Position numbers and translations under genes: made by a program. Below the pieces are notes generated by a model. It was not told where the DNA came from, made no database searches, and saw only the letters and a list, made by a program, of their open reading frames with translations. Positions 1-7,915 of a stretch of DNA of 64,000 bases are shown here, piece by piece; the stretch's first letter is position 1, and each line of letters starts with the position of its first letter. The DNA comes from JAGLGH01 sp034723595 (GTDB lineage Archaea; Nanobdellota; Nanobdellia; Woesearchaeales; JAGLGH01), in assembly GCA_034723595.1 (NCBI GenBank), contig JAYEPB010000078.1, forward strand, positions 15,258 through 79,257, written 5' to 3'.

Positions 1-114
1 CTTATATGCAAAGTTATTGATGAGATGGGTAAAGAAAGAATAAATGCCAAGCCCCTACCTTTTGTAGAGATTGACAGATTTGGAAATAAGGTTTCAGGAA
101 AGAATAGCTTTTAA
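1..114 (+). CDS. C-terminal fragment of a gene cut by the window edge
   Basis: An open frame runs from base 1 to a TAA at 112-114 and encodes 37 residues with the sequence feel of a real protein C-terminus (KERINAKPLPFVEIDRFGNK). The start lies outside the window. I do not recognise the family. The flavodoxin gene follows 21 bases later on the same strand, and a TATA-like stretch spans the stop codon, so the next gene probably has its own promoter. Confidence 0.5.
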   Translation, partial: LICKVIDEMGKERINAKPLPFVEIDRFGNKVSGKNSF

Positions 115-135
115 ATATAGGAAACTTCGTAACTC

Positions 136-609
136 ATGGCAAAGAAAAAAAAGAATATAGTTATGTACTTCTCAATGTTTGGCAAGAATGAGAAGATAGC
201 AGATATCATTTCAATAGAGTTTGATGCGCTGAAGATAAAGATTGCTACTTCTGGCTGGGGGCTGCTGAAGATACCAATGCATATGCTTAGAGGACTTTTG
301 GAAAGAGATGTTGTGATGATTCCTAACACAAATCTGCAGGATTATAATATGATTTATATTGGCGGTCCAGTCTGGGCAGGCAAGCCATGCCCTGCACTTA
401 TGGACTTGATTAGGAAGATCCATATTAAAGGCAAGAATGTTGTGCTGTTCCTTACTGCTAAAGATGATTTTGGAAATGCTGAAGAACTGCTGAGAGAAGC
501 TGTGAAGAAAAAAGGCGCAGAAGTGAAGGCATTGTTCAGGTTCCTGACAAGCGAGAATGAGGAAAAGATTAAAAAAAGATTCAAAGAGAAAGGATTAAGT
601 TTTGACTGA
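136..609 (+). CDS. Flavodoxin-family protein
   Basis: 157 residues, the usual size for a short-chain flavodoxin. The N-terminal strand (KNIVMYFSMFGKNEKIA) sits where the FMN phosphate loop is expected, and residues about 73-95 contain IYIGGPVWAGKPCPALMDLI, the characteristic flavodoxin G-x-PVW-x-G segment that stacks on the isoalloxazine ring. It is probably a cytosolic FMN electron carrier or a flavodoxin-like quinone/FMN reductase; the partner is not identifiable here. The AT-rich TTTAAATATAGG at 110-121 lies about 22 bases upstream of the ATG, fitting a leaderless archaeal transcript. It converges with the permease-methyltransferase gene and overlaps it by 15 bases at the 3' ends. Confidence 0.75.
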   Translation: MAKKKKNIVMYFSMFGKNEKIADIISIEFDALKIKIATSGWGLLKIPMHMLRGLLERDVVMIPNTNLQDYNMIYIGGPVWAGKPCPALMDLIRKIHIKGKNVVLFLTAKDDFGNAEELLREAVKKKGAEVKALFRFLTSENEEKIKKRFKEKGLSFD

Positions 610-2526
610 TGATGCTGGTGCTCCTTGAATAGTAGATTTGTTACTTACTTTTTTACCATAAATGTAAATATACTTCCAGGCAAATCCCTGTTTTCTTTCT
701 ATCTTTACATCAAATCCACACTGGCTAAATAGATCTTTGATTGCTTTATTATCAGAAAGCCAATCTATGTTAGGAATTATATCAAAAAATTTGTTATACT
801 CAACAAAACATATCTTTGCGCCTTTCTTAAGCAGTTTGTTCATGTGTGTCAGCACCTTGACAGGATTCTGAACATAACCGAGCATGCCTACAGATACGAT
901 GACATGCACATTAGGGACATCAGGATGCACTCTTTTATGATGAAGAGGGTCATGTAGTAAAGTAATATGCTTATGGCCTCTTTTCTCCATCCTCTTTTTG
1001 GTTATTGAAATATCTCGTTCACAGATATCTGTTGCATAGATTCTTCCTTTCTTCCCTACTTCTTCAGCAAGATGCATTGTGAGTGTCCCGACAGAACACC
1101 CAAATTCAAGAACTGTTTTTCCATGTATATTACCTATTAGCTTTATGACCTCTTTCCTCACTTTCACAGGCAGCATCAGGCGTTCAGTAAAGAGTGCTAC
1201 ATAGGCCAGCACATTATTGGTCTTCCTGACAGCCTTTGGATTATAATACATCTCAAGAAGGAAGTATATCGGCAGACCTACAAAAATCAGCGAGGCACCT
1301 AATCTCAGAATGTGCGTAGCGCCAGCTGTTTCTTTTATCCACATCCCTAATAAAAATATATTAAAGAGAATCACAATAAGAGGTCCAACCCTTGCAAAAG
1401 GAACCCGGTAGTATCTTTTGAGATTAGGTTTCTTATCCCTTAATAAAGTCAGGCTGAATAAGACAGCAGAATACATTATCAATACTATTGGCACCAGAAG
1501 GTGCAGCAGAGTCAGGTAAGATCCTGCAGCGATAAAGACCAGAATAGAACTGATGATAGTCTGCAGTATTATGGCTTTGTGAGGTGTATAATATTTTGGA
1601 TGTATCTTTGCAAATTGAGGAAGGAAAAGCTTGTCTTTTGCCATGGCAAGTATCAGGCGCGGTGCTGCAATGATCCATCCTGCAACTGATCCAATAATAG
1701 CCAGATAAACAAGCAATGTAAATATCGTTGAACCAATTGCCCCAAAGTGGACTGCTGCAAGGTCTGAAAGCGGCGCAGAGGACTCGCCAAATGTCTGCCA
1801 GGGAATCGCACTCATGGATGTTATAACAAATAATAAGGAGATGACTGCTATTATAATGGTTCCATAAATTAATGCTTTAGGCATGACTCTTGCTCCATCT
1901 TTAGTCTCAGCAGCAAGAAAAGTGGAAGTCTCCCATCCAAAAAATGTTTCTGCGACCAAAAATATTGTAACCATTATAGAAGATATAGGAAATACAAAAA
2001 AAGGGCTGAGGGTTGATGTCTTAAATGATGCTAATCCTGGAATAATCAGCGCAAGCAGAGTGCCTATAGTGATGAAAGCAAAAGTCACGAGCATTACTGA
2101 ACTTGTTTTCATTCCATGATATGCGATAAAGTTAAATATGAATATGAATGTAAGTGAGAAAAGTATCTGGGCCCAGACTATTTGCCCCGGAATAAGATAT
2201 TGTATTGCTCCTACAACAAGCATAGCGATTGTGATATTCCCAGCTATCAGTGTGCCCCAGCCGATTATGAAACTCCCGAACCTGCCATAAGCCTGCTTGC
2301 AGAATTCATATATCCCTCCTTCTTTTGGAAACATGCTTGTTAACTCAGCAAAGCACATCGCGATATATATAGCAATGATTGAAAGTATGGCCCATGAAAT
2401 CAATGAAGCAGGGCCTGCATGCTTGGCTCCTAAAGCAGGAAGGAAAAATATTCCAGTTCCCATTATAGAATTGATTGTGATTAGAAGGATTACTTTGAAG
2501 CTAAGTACTTTCTTCAGTTCTGTCAT
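595..2526 (-). CDS. APC-family amino acid permease fused to a SAM methyltransferase domain
   Basis: The ATG at 2526 is preferred over the longer frame because the APC signature starts directly after it (MTELKKVLSF, then INSIMGTGIFFLPA, the substrate-binding first helix of APC transporters); the extra 41 upstream residues look like translated promoter. About the first 430 residues carry roughly twelve hydrophobic segments of an amino-acid/polyamine permease. The last about 190 residues form a Rossmann methyltransferase with motif I VLEFGCSVGTLT, then ATDICERDI and a VSVGMLGYV segment. A transporter fused to a cytosolic methyltransferase is unusual. The methyltransferase might modify the imported substrate or a lipid or protein at the membrane; that is speculation. 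643 residues in total. Confidence 0.75.
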   Translation of the reverse strand: MTELKKVLSFKVILLITINSIMGTGIFFLPALGAKHAGPASLISWAILSIIAIYIAMCFAELTSMFPKEGGIYEFCKQAYGRFGSFIIGWGTLIAGNITIAMLVVGAIQYLIPGQIVWAQILFSLTFIFIFNFIAYHGMKTSSVMLVTFAFITIGTLLALIIPGLASFKTSTLSPFFVFPISSIMVTIFLVAETFFGWETSTFLAAETKDGARVMPKALIYGTIIIAVISLLFVITSMSAIPWQTFGESSAPLSDLAAVHFGAIGSTIFTLLVYLAIIGSVAGWIIAAPRLILAMAKDKLFLPQFAKIHPKYYTPHKAIILQTIISSILVFIAAGSYLTLLHLLVPIVLIMYSAVLFSLTLLRDKKPNLKRYYRVPFARVGPLIVILFNIFLLGMWIKETAGATHILRLGASLIFVGLPIYFLLEMYYNPKAVRKTNNVLAYVALFTERLMLPVKVRKEVIKLIGNIHGKTVLEFGCSVGTLTMHLAEEVGKKGRIYATDICERDISITKKRMEKRGHKHITLLHDPLHHKRVHPDVPNVHVIVSVGMLGYVQNPVKVLTHMNKLLKKGAKICFVEYNKFFDIIPNIDWLSDNKAIKDLFSQCGFDVKIERKQGFAWKYIYIYGKKVSNKSTIQGAPASSVKT

Positions 2527-2736
2527 GGTGTGGATATGGTGTTGAATGTATATAAAATGTTCGTTTTTAAAAATTTTGTTTTGTAACATTTTTAATGCTT
2601 GAATTGGAAAGAAAGAATATTTAAAAGAAAAAATATTTTTGGCTTGCAAAAGTTATTTTCAATCATTGATTATATCCTAATTTCCTTCTAAGATATCTTT
2701 CAGGAATACTCAGCTGGAATACTCAGGGATTTTCTA

Positions 2737-2967
2737 TTACTTATTAATGTTTTCTCCTGATCTATTTCCGTAAGTCTTAAAATTATCATAGAGTCGATTT
2801 TCCACAGCTAAATCAAGCTTATATTGTTCATTTATTCGCTTAAGCTTATAGTTATGCTGGATGCCTTCTATTGTCACAGCTGTTTGATATCTTTCATTAA
2901 TGTTTCGTATCTTTTTTGTGTGGCTTATATTTGCCCTAATTTTTTCTGATAATATTTTTTGTGTCAT
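2737..2967 (-). CDS. Small hypothetical basic protein
   Basis: 76 residues, lysine/arginine and asparagine rich, predicted helical (KKIRNINERYQTA, YKLKRINEQYKLDL with heptad-like spacing). No family recognised. It lies alone between the permease and the Ubl locus. The ATG at 2967 has no convincing Shine-Dalgarno or TATA signal, so coding status is uncertain. Confidence 0.35.
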   Translation of the reverse strand: MTQKILSEKIRANISHTKKIRNINERYQTAVTIEGIQHNYKLKRINEQYKLDLAVENRLYDNFKTYGNRSGENINK

Positions 2968-3016
2968 GGTAGTGCTTAGGAATGATTTATTATTAATAAG
3001 TTTTGTCTAACTTTTT

Positions 3017-3151
3017 TCGCAAATGTTCCGAATCCAAAGTTCTTCCGATATCATCGGAAAATATAGTGTTTTTTTACCGTAATCCATTTTAAAGGCAACA
3101 GATTTTGGATGATTAATAAAAATTCCAACAAAAGTTGGGGAGGAAAATAAA
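3017..3151 (+). promoter_or_regulatory. 135-bp leader/promoter repeat, copy 1
   Basis: A 135-base segment directly before the ATG at 3152 recurs without gaps before the ATG at 4546 (copy 2), with 11 differences by my alignment. It contains an inverted repeat TTCCGAT-ATC-ATCGGAA (3043-3059), a T-run, a TATA-like ATTTTAAAGG (3086-3095), and a second hairpin CCAAC-AAAA-GTTGG (3125-3138). The 3' arm of that hairpin runs into the Shine-Dalgarno GGAGG (3139-3143), eight bases before the ATG. The second hairpin could be formed in the mRNA and tune ribosome access. Both Ubl-like genes therefore share the same control region. Confidence 0.75.
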
Positions 3152-3640
3152 ATGGGAGAGCCATTACCACTTATTGTTAAATTACAAGAATATACAGATA
3201 AATACGAGGGATTAATGAAAAGAATAGATGAATCCTATCTGAATGAGAATTTTGGAACATTGCTAGGTTATATCCTTAGTGCGACCCCAGACCAATTGAA
3301 TCCAGGAGGATACACTAATGATGAAAAAGAATTCGCACAAATGTTGGGAGATTATTATAATATAAATAAAAAGGCAGAGGATTATTTAGAAAACTTGAGA
3401 AATAAAAACGGAAAAGATTATCCAATAGACTTAAGAGCCCTAGCTTCTAGAAAAGAGATAAGAATGGGTGATGAGATAATGCTAAATGCAATAGATAAAA
3501 ACAAAAGTTTAATCGAATGCCCGTTAGATGATATAATAAATGAGTATAGTGAAAGAATTATTAAAGTAGAAAATATAGAAGATACGGATTATAAATATAG
3601 ATTCATAGATCTCATTATCTCAAGATATTGCTGGGATTAA
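3152..3640 (+). CDS. Ubl-like paralogue lacking the C-terminal GG
   Basis: 162 residues, clearly paralogous to the 4546-4971 protein: both share DESYLNENFGTLL in the N-terminal helical part, AIDxNK..PxCPL-type residues in the middle and a YKY...LII C-terminal strand. The C-terminal about 60 residues read as a possible short beta-grasp (strand-strand-helix-strand), but this copy ends in RYCWD and lacks the diglycine of copy 2, so it should not be conjugated. It could be a regulator, a decoy or a structural cap of the Ubl system. A strong GGAGG precedes the ATG inside the shared leader repeat. It is convergent with the peptidase gene at 3666. The beta-grasp assignment is my inference from pattern only. 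Confidence 0.6.
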   Translation: MGEPLPLIVKLQEYTDKYEGLMKRIDESYLNENFGTLLGYILSATPDQLNPGGYTNDEKEFAQMLGDYYNINKKAEDYLENLRNKNGKDYPIDLRALASRKEIRMGDEIMLNAIDKNKSLIECPLDDIINEYSERIIKVENIEDTDYKYRFIDLIISRYCWD

Positions 3641-3665
3641 TGTATCTAAAACTGAATTGATTTTT

Positions 3666-4361
3666 TTATTTTTTTAAAAATTTTATTCCAATCTGTTCTT
3701 CAATCTTTTTCCAGTTATAAATCAAAGCATCCTCACACATATTGCATAACTTCAAAGTATCAGGATAATAATTAAATACACAACTATGTGTTACATTATA
3801 GGCTTTAGCAAGCTTCTTAGAACCATTTATTGCATCCCCATGATGTTCTCCCAGTCCTAAAAGATGAACTGCTTCGTGTTTTGCAATTTTCTTTATAAAA
3901 TCTCTTGCAGATTGTCTCTCTTTTGGAAGGTACATATAAATAATTCCACTTCCAAATGCACCAAATCCCCAATCATAGTTATTATATGGGGCTTTTTGAT
4001 CAATTATAATAACAGATGCATGAAAGTTACTGGTTCTGTTTTTATTCATATAAACTTCATCAGCAGAATAACTAATAGATTCAAAAAGATTACCCCCACA
4101 TCTTAAATTATTTACAGCAGTTTCAACAGAATTATCTACATAAGAATTCTTTACTTTAAAATCCATATTGAGTTCGTGAATTAATTCAAATAAGCCTTGT
4201 TTAACTGGTTCAACACAATAATCTGGAACATTTGAATAATTAAAGATTCCAATCTCCTTGCTCATAATCCAAGCAGGAAGTCTACTAAGTCTAATGTCAA
4301 GATAATTCATATACCTCCATTTCTGTTTGTAGATTTCAGATTCATCCTTGTTATTTATCAT
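3666..4361 (-). CDS. Divergent archaemetzincin-like zinc peptidase
   Basis: 231 residues. Residues 162-174 read HEAVHLLGLGEHH, a gluzincin/metzincin HExxH with the following glycine; C194, C206 and C209 (KLCNMC) match the cysteine pattern downstream of the active site in archaemetzincins. The third zinc ligand is displaced: the canonical position holds E172 and the histidine is one residue later. The Met-turn methionine after C194 is replaced by Phe. It is therefore either a divergent or an altered enzyme. No signal peptide, so cytosolic. It is encoded opposite to, and between, the two Ubl-like genes; a TATA-like stretch at about 4388-4400 on its strand abuts leader repeat copy 2. A role in processing or degrading Ubl conjugates is only suggested by position. 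Confidence 0.55.
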   Translation of the reverse strand: MINNKDESEIYKQKWRYMNYLDIRLSRLPAWIMSKEIGIFNYSNVPDYCVEPVKQGLFELIHELNMDFKVKNSYVDNSVETAVNNLRCGGNLFESISYSADEVYMNKNRTSNFHASVIIIDQKAPYNNYDWGFGAFGSGIIYMYLPKERQSARDFIKKIAKHEAVHLLGLGEHHGDAINGSKKLAKAYNVTHSCVFNYYPDTLKLCNMCEDALIYNWKKIEEQIGIKFLKK

Positions 4362-4410
4362 TTTAAAAATTATAAATCAGTTCCTTTTAATATATTTACC
4401 TCAAATTTTC

Positions 4411-4545
4411 TCGCAAATTTTCCGAATCCAAAGTTCTTCCGATATCGTCGGAAAATCGAGTGTTTTTTTACCGTAATCTATTTTAAAGGAAGTAGGTTTT
4501 GGATGATTAACAAAAATCCCAACAAAAGTTGGGGAGGAAAATAAA
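4411..4545 (+). promoter_or_regulatory. 135-bp leader/promoter repeat, copy 2
   Basis: Same length and layout as copy 1 (3017-3151): inverted repeat TTCCGAT-ATC-GTCGGAA (4437-4453), TATA-like TTTTAAAGG (4481-4489), hairpin CCCAAC-AAAA-GTTGGG (4518-4533), GAGG and ATG. Substitutions fall in the stems as A-to-G and T-to-C changes that still pair in RNA (U-A versus U-G; U-G versus C-G). This favours RNA hairpins, though two copies are weak evidence. It drives the Ubl-E2-E1-JAB operon. Confidence 0.75.
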
Positions 4546-4971
4546 ATGACAAAACCATTTGTAGCAATGTTGGGTGATGACTCAAATAGAAATAAAGATA
4601 TGAGACTTGTAAAAACAGTAGATGAATCTTATCTAAATGAAAATTTTGGAACATTATTGGATTATATTCTTAATCCAGGAGTTGATGAATTAAATTCAGG
4701 ATATAATGATGATGAGACAAATTTTGCACAAACCTGGAAAGATCTTTATGATCAGAGCAAAAGCGAACCTAAAATTGAGATTGGTCTCTGCGCAATAGAT
4801 AGAAATAAGCAATTTGTTCCATGTCCACTTCATAAGGTTCTTGGAGATTATAGTGATAGGTTTATAAAACCGATGAATGAGATTGGTGAAGATGGAAATG
4901 AATATAAGTATAATGGAATTGAATTGATTATAGCTGATCTTAGTGAAGGAGGATCAATGAGGTATTTGTAA
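4546..4971 (+). CDS. Predicted ubiquitin-like protein precursor ending GG + SMRYL
   Basis: 141 residues. The N-terminal about 75 residues are helical and shared with the paralogue at 3152. The C-terminal about 60 residues (from KIEIGLCAIDRN) have a strand-strand-helix-loop-strand pattern and finish IELIIADLSEGG (Gly135-Gly136), resembling the diglycine end of ThiS/MoaD/ubiquitin-type beta-grasp proteins. Five residues (SMRYL) follow the GG. Such a tail would be removed by a JAMM peptidase, and one is encoded three genes downstream. The stop overlaps the next start (TAATG). Expected role: the modifier conjugated to targets by the E1 and E2 in the same operon. The fold call is inference; the GG position and operon context are seen directly. 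Confidence 0.65.
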   Translation: MTKPFVAMLGDDSNRNKDMRLVKTVDESYLNENFGTLLDYILNPGVDELNSGYNDDETNFAQTWKDLYDQSKSEPKIEIGLCAIDRNKQFVPCPLHKVLGDYSDRFIKPMNEIGEDGNEYKYNGIELIIADLSEGGSMRYL

Positions 4972-6437
4972 TGATATCTCAAATTCCTAAAGTATTTCTT
5001 GAAAATTTTAGAGAAAGTGATGAGTCATTCCTTATACATCAAGGAATGATTTACACTTTACATTGTCCAACCAGTCAAAATAGTCTAAATAAATTATTCT
5101 ATGCAAATAGAGATTTTAATCTATTCCAATCTGAAGATATTGACACATTACAGGAAGAATATCTTAATCATAGTAGGGATTCTATTGAGAACTTAGTAAG
5201 TGATTATATTCAGCATAATTATATTGAAAAACTTGAAAGATTAAAAATCAACATAGATTCTCAAAAGAATCTATTCCAAGAAACACAAAACAATTCAATT
5301 GAAAAATTAATTGTATTAGATATCTTTGATAAATTTTGTAATCTCTGTAATGTCTCTAATTCTAATGGAAATAAGAATAACAAATCCAAAACTGTAGCTT
5401 CAAATTTAAAATTATCTGCAATCAATAAAACAATGGGATTATCATCGTCATTAGATTATGCTGCTTTTGGGAAAACACCTTTTGCCAGATACCTAAATTC
5501 TATTTCTATGATGGTTCTTGGTCAAAGGGCTTATTCCCTAAGGAAAGAAAATTCTATAACAAATAATTATGTCCAAATAAAAAATCATAAATATAAGATT
5601 TGTGAGTCCCAAACATTTGATAGATTTATTTTAGATTACAAAAAGATTATCTCAAAGAGCATAACATCTGTGATTCAAAAGGAATCTAGTAACTATATAA
5701 ATCAATTAAGCGAATTTAAAAAAGCGAAAACTGAACTTGATATACTAATTAATCAAGAAAATCAGTTTAATGAATTAAAAGAAAGGGAAAGACGAGCAGA
5801 GATGTTCAATTGCACAATTGGGTTTAAGGCTCGAGGGAAAAATAATTCTCAGGATATATATGATATTTATATTAAATTAGATCCATATATCATGAAGAAA
5901 GATGATAATTATTATCAGTTTGATACTGTTAAGATAGGTACTTCTCTAGCAGTATCTAGGAATCAAATTAAAATTACTAATAAACCAGAAGTTCTTACAA
6001 AAGAATATCACCACCCTTTTGTATGGGATTGGTTGAAAATTTGTGATAAGGGTTATAAAAAAGATAGATATGAAAGAGAGGGTGTTAATTTTGAAAATTT
6101 TAATGTTGATTATCTGGATGGTTTTGCGAGAAATGTCGCAGTAGCTTTGAATGTTGCAAAAAAGATAATTGAGTATGGGTATAATGGGTCAAGAGTTTCT
6201 CCCGTCAAAAAGCTTAGTCCTTCAAAATTCCCAGAAGAATACATAAGGGGAGGTAAATCAGCAGCTTTGTCTACAGGTATAAGGATTGTTGATAATGATC
6301 TTTGGAAGGAAAATATTAACCCAAAAAAAAGCAATATCAGATCAATTACGAGGATTAATACAGATAATCTTGAGAGTTATATGGTAAACTATCTCCAAAA
6401 CAATCAGAATAATCTAATCTATTCTGAGGGGATGTGA
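4971..6437 (+). CDS. E2-like (UBC-fold) conjugating protein with long N-terminal region
   Basis: 488 residues, starting on the A of the preceding stop with GAGG eight bases upstream. Residues 347-358 read HHPFVWDWLKIC. This keeps the E2 hallmark H-P-x-[IV]-x6-C spacing (as in HPNI-x-x-x-G-x-I-C of UBC enzymes), making Cys358 the predicted thioester cysteine and His348-Pro349 the flanking motif. Upstream strands (about 281-340) and the following helices (YLDGFARNVAVALNVAKKII) fit the core. The about 270-residue N-terminal region is mostly helical, contains CNLC at 123-126, and is not recognised. Known family: bacterial and archaeal E2-like proteins linked to E1 and JAB genes. Expected partner: the E1 immediately downstream. 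UBC-domain identity rests on motif and context. Confidence 0.65.
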   Translation: MISQIPKVFLENFRESDESFLIHQGMIYTLHCPTSQNSLNKLFYANRDFNLFQSEDIDTLQEEYLNHSRDSIENLVSDYIQHNYIEKLERLKINIDSQKNLFQETQNNSIEKLIVLDIFDKFCNLCNVSNSNGNKNNKSKTVASNLKLSAINKTMGLSSSLDYAAFGKTPFARYLNSISMMVLGQRAYSLRKENSITNNYVQIKNHKYKICESQTFDRFILDYKKIISKSITSVIQKESSNYINQLSEFKKAKTELDILINQENQFNELKERERRAEMFNCTIGFKARGKNNSQDIYDIYIKLDPYIMKKDDNYYQFDTVKIGTSLAVSRNQIKITNKPEVLTKEYHHPFVWDWLKICDKGYKKDRYEREGVNFENFNVDYLDGFARNVAVALNVAKKIIEYGYNGSRVSPVKKLSPSKFPEEYIRGGKSAALSTGIRIVDNDLWKENINPKKSNIRSITRINTDNLESYMVNYLQNNQNNLIYSEGM

Positions 6438-6442
6438 AAAAA

Positions 6443-7915
6443 ATGATTTCATATATTCAGGATGATAGGCAAGTAAGAATTGATGGGTGGGGGCAAGATG
6501 GTCAGGAAAAAATAAGAAAAAGTAAACCATTAGTTCTAGGGTCAGATGTTCTTTCCCAAATGTTGTTAGTAAATTTGGCAGGACTTGGAGTAGGCAATAT
6601 TATGCTTATGGATAATCAGAGAATAGGCAGAGAAGATAGATCTAACTTTCTTTATAAAAAAGAATATCAAAATGACATTTTTATAGGAAATAAGCGTGGA
6701 AAACAAATAAAAAAGATAGTAGAAAAAATAAATGATAATATATCATTAATGTATAGACATTCTAAATTTCGGGAAGCATGGTTATATGATTTCAAGCCTT
6801 CAATAATATTTGATACTACAAATAATGTTATATCAAAAAGAGAAGCATTGTCATATAGCCTAAAATATGATATTCCCTTTATCAATATATGCGCTGATGA
6901 AAATAAAGCAATAATTACTGAATTTAATCCAAAAGATAGATGCAAAAAAGATAATGACCTTTTAGAATCTATAATCCTCAAGGAATTCTGCGATACAGAA
7001 CAAGGACCAATTCCTTGCGGGGTTATAGCAGGTCTTGCAGCAGAAGAATTAAGAAAGCATGCAATAAATCTGAATAATAAAGAATCTGATAATCCTCTTA
7101 AATCTGGAGAAAGAATAATATATAATTTATATTCAGATTCTAGAGTTTCATTAGATTCAGAAGTTAATTCAAATCCATTCAGCTATCCTAGAGATGTTAA
7201 AGCTCTTTTGATTGGGGCAGGTGCTATCGGTAATTATGTTGCATTAAATCTCTCACTTATTGGCGTAGGGAAGATTGATGTTCTTGATGGAGATGTAATT
7301 AAAGATCATAATCTAAATAGGCAGTTTGCATTCTATGATAGAATAAAAAAAGATAAGGCAAAAGTGTTGAGTGAAAGAATAAAAGAATTCAACCCAGCTA
7401 TCAAATCAGATTATTTTATAAAGATGCTTGATTCAGGGGATGGCGATATTTTTTCAAAGAACAATCCTGATGAAAAATACGATTTAGTATTTGGTTGTGT
7501 AGATAATCTTGAAGCAAGGAAACTTATTAATCAATTTTGCGTGCGAAATTCCATTCCTTTAGTTGATGGAGCAACAGATGCTTTAAAAGGTCAAATAGCT
7601 GTTTATGACCCCAGAAAAAAAAGATGCTTGGATTGTCAATTTGATTATGATTATCGGATTGAACAGCGTAATGAAAGAAGGAAGAATTGGATTCAACAAA
7701 ATGGCAATAGTTGTATTGACACAACAAACCCCAGTGTAGTTATCCCTAATATAATTATAGGAAGTGCTATGGTTGGAGAGGGATTGAGAGTTCTTTATGA
7801 TAAATATAAACAAAAACCTCTAGAAGGATATTTTAAATATAATTCTAATGGGGGCGAGCGTATATCAAAAACAATGTTTAGAGGATATTTAAAAAATTGC
7901 GAGGCAGAAAAATGA
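6443..7915 (+). CDS. E1-like activating enzyme with tandem ThiF domains
   Basis: I prefer ATG 6443 (GAGGGG 11 bases upstream) over GTG 6434, which is too close to that signal; numbering here is from 6434. The N-terminal half is a degenerate ThiF domain (VLGSDVLSQMLLVNLAGLGV, MDNQRIGREDRSNF). The C-terminal half is complete: GAGAIG (261-266), LDGD (284-287), LNRQF (294-298), the DN of CVDN (357-358), a CLDC zinc pair (398-401) and IPNIIIGSAMVGEGLRVL near the end. Cys427 (NSCIDTTNP) is a candidate catalytic cysteine. The inactive-plus-active arrangement recalls eukaryotic E1 enzymes. It should adenylate the Ubl GG terminus and pass it to the E2. The stop overlaps the next start as ATGA. Confidence 0.85.
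   Translation: MISYIQDDRQVRIDGWGQDGQEKIRKSKPLVLGSDVLSQMLLVNLAGLGVGNIMLMDNQRIGREDRSNFLYKKEYQNDIFIGNKRGKQIKKIVEKINDNISLMYRHSKFREAWLYDFKPSIIFDTTNNVISKREALSYSLKYDIPFINICADENKAIITEFNPKDRCKKDNDLLESIILKEFCDTEQGPIPCGVIAGLAAEELRKHAINLNNKESDNPLKSGERIIYNLYSDSRVSLDSEVNSNPFSYPRDVKALLIGAGAIGNYVALNLSLIGVGKIDVLDGDVIKDHNLNRQFAFYDRIKKDKAKVLSERIKEFNPAIKSDYFIKMLDSGDGDIFSKNNPDEKYDLVFGCVDNLEARKLINQFCVRNSIPLVDGATDALKGQIAVYDPRKKRCLDCQFDYDYRIEQRNERRKNWIQQNGNSCIDTTNPSVVIPNIIIGSAMVGEGLRVLYDKYKQKPLEGYFKYNSNGGERISKTMFRGYLKNCEAEK

Noticed and set aside
6434..6442. GTG 6434 as the E1 start
   Set aside because: It lies only two bases after the GAGGGG site; ATG 6443 has better spacing and the same MIS start as its operon neighbours. 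Not excluded.
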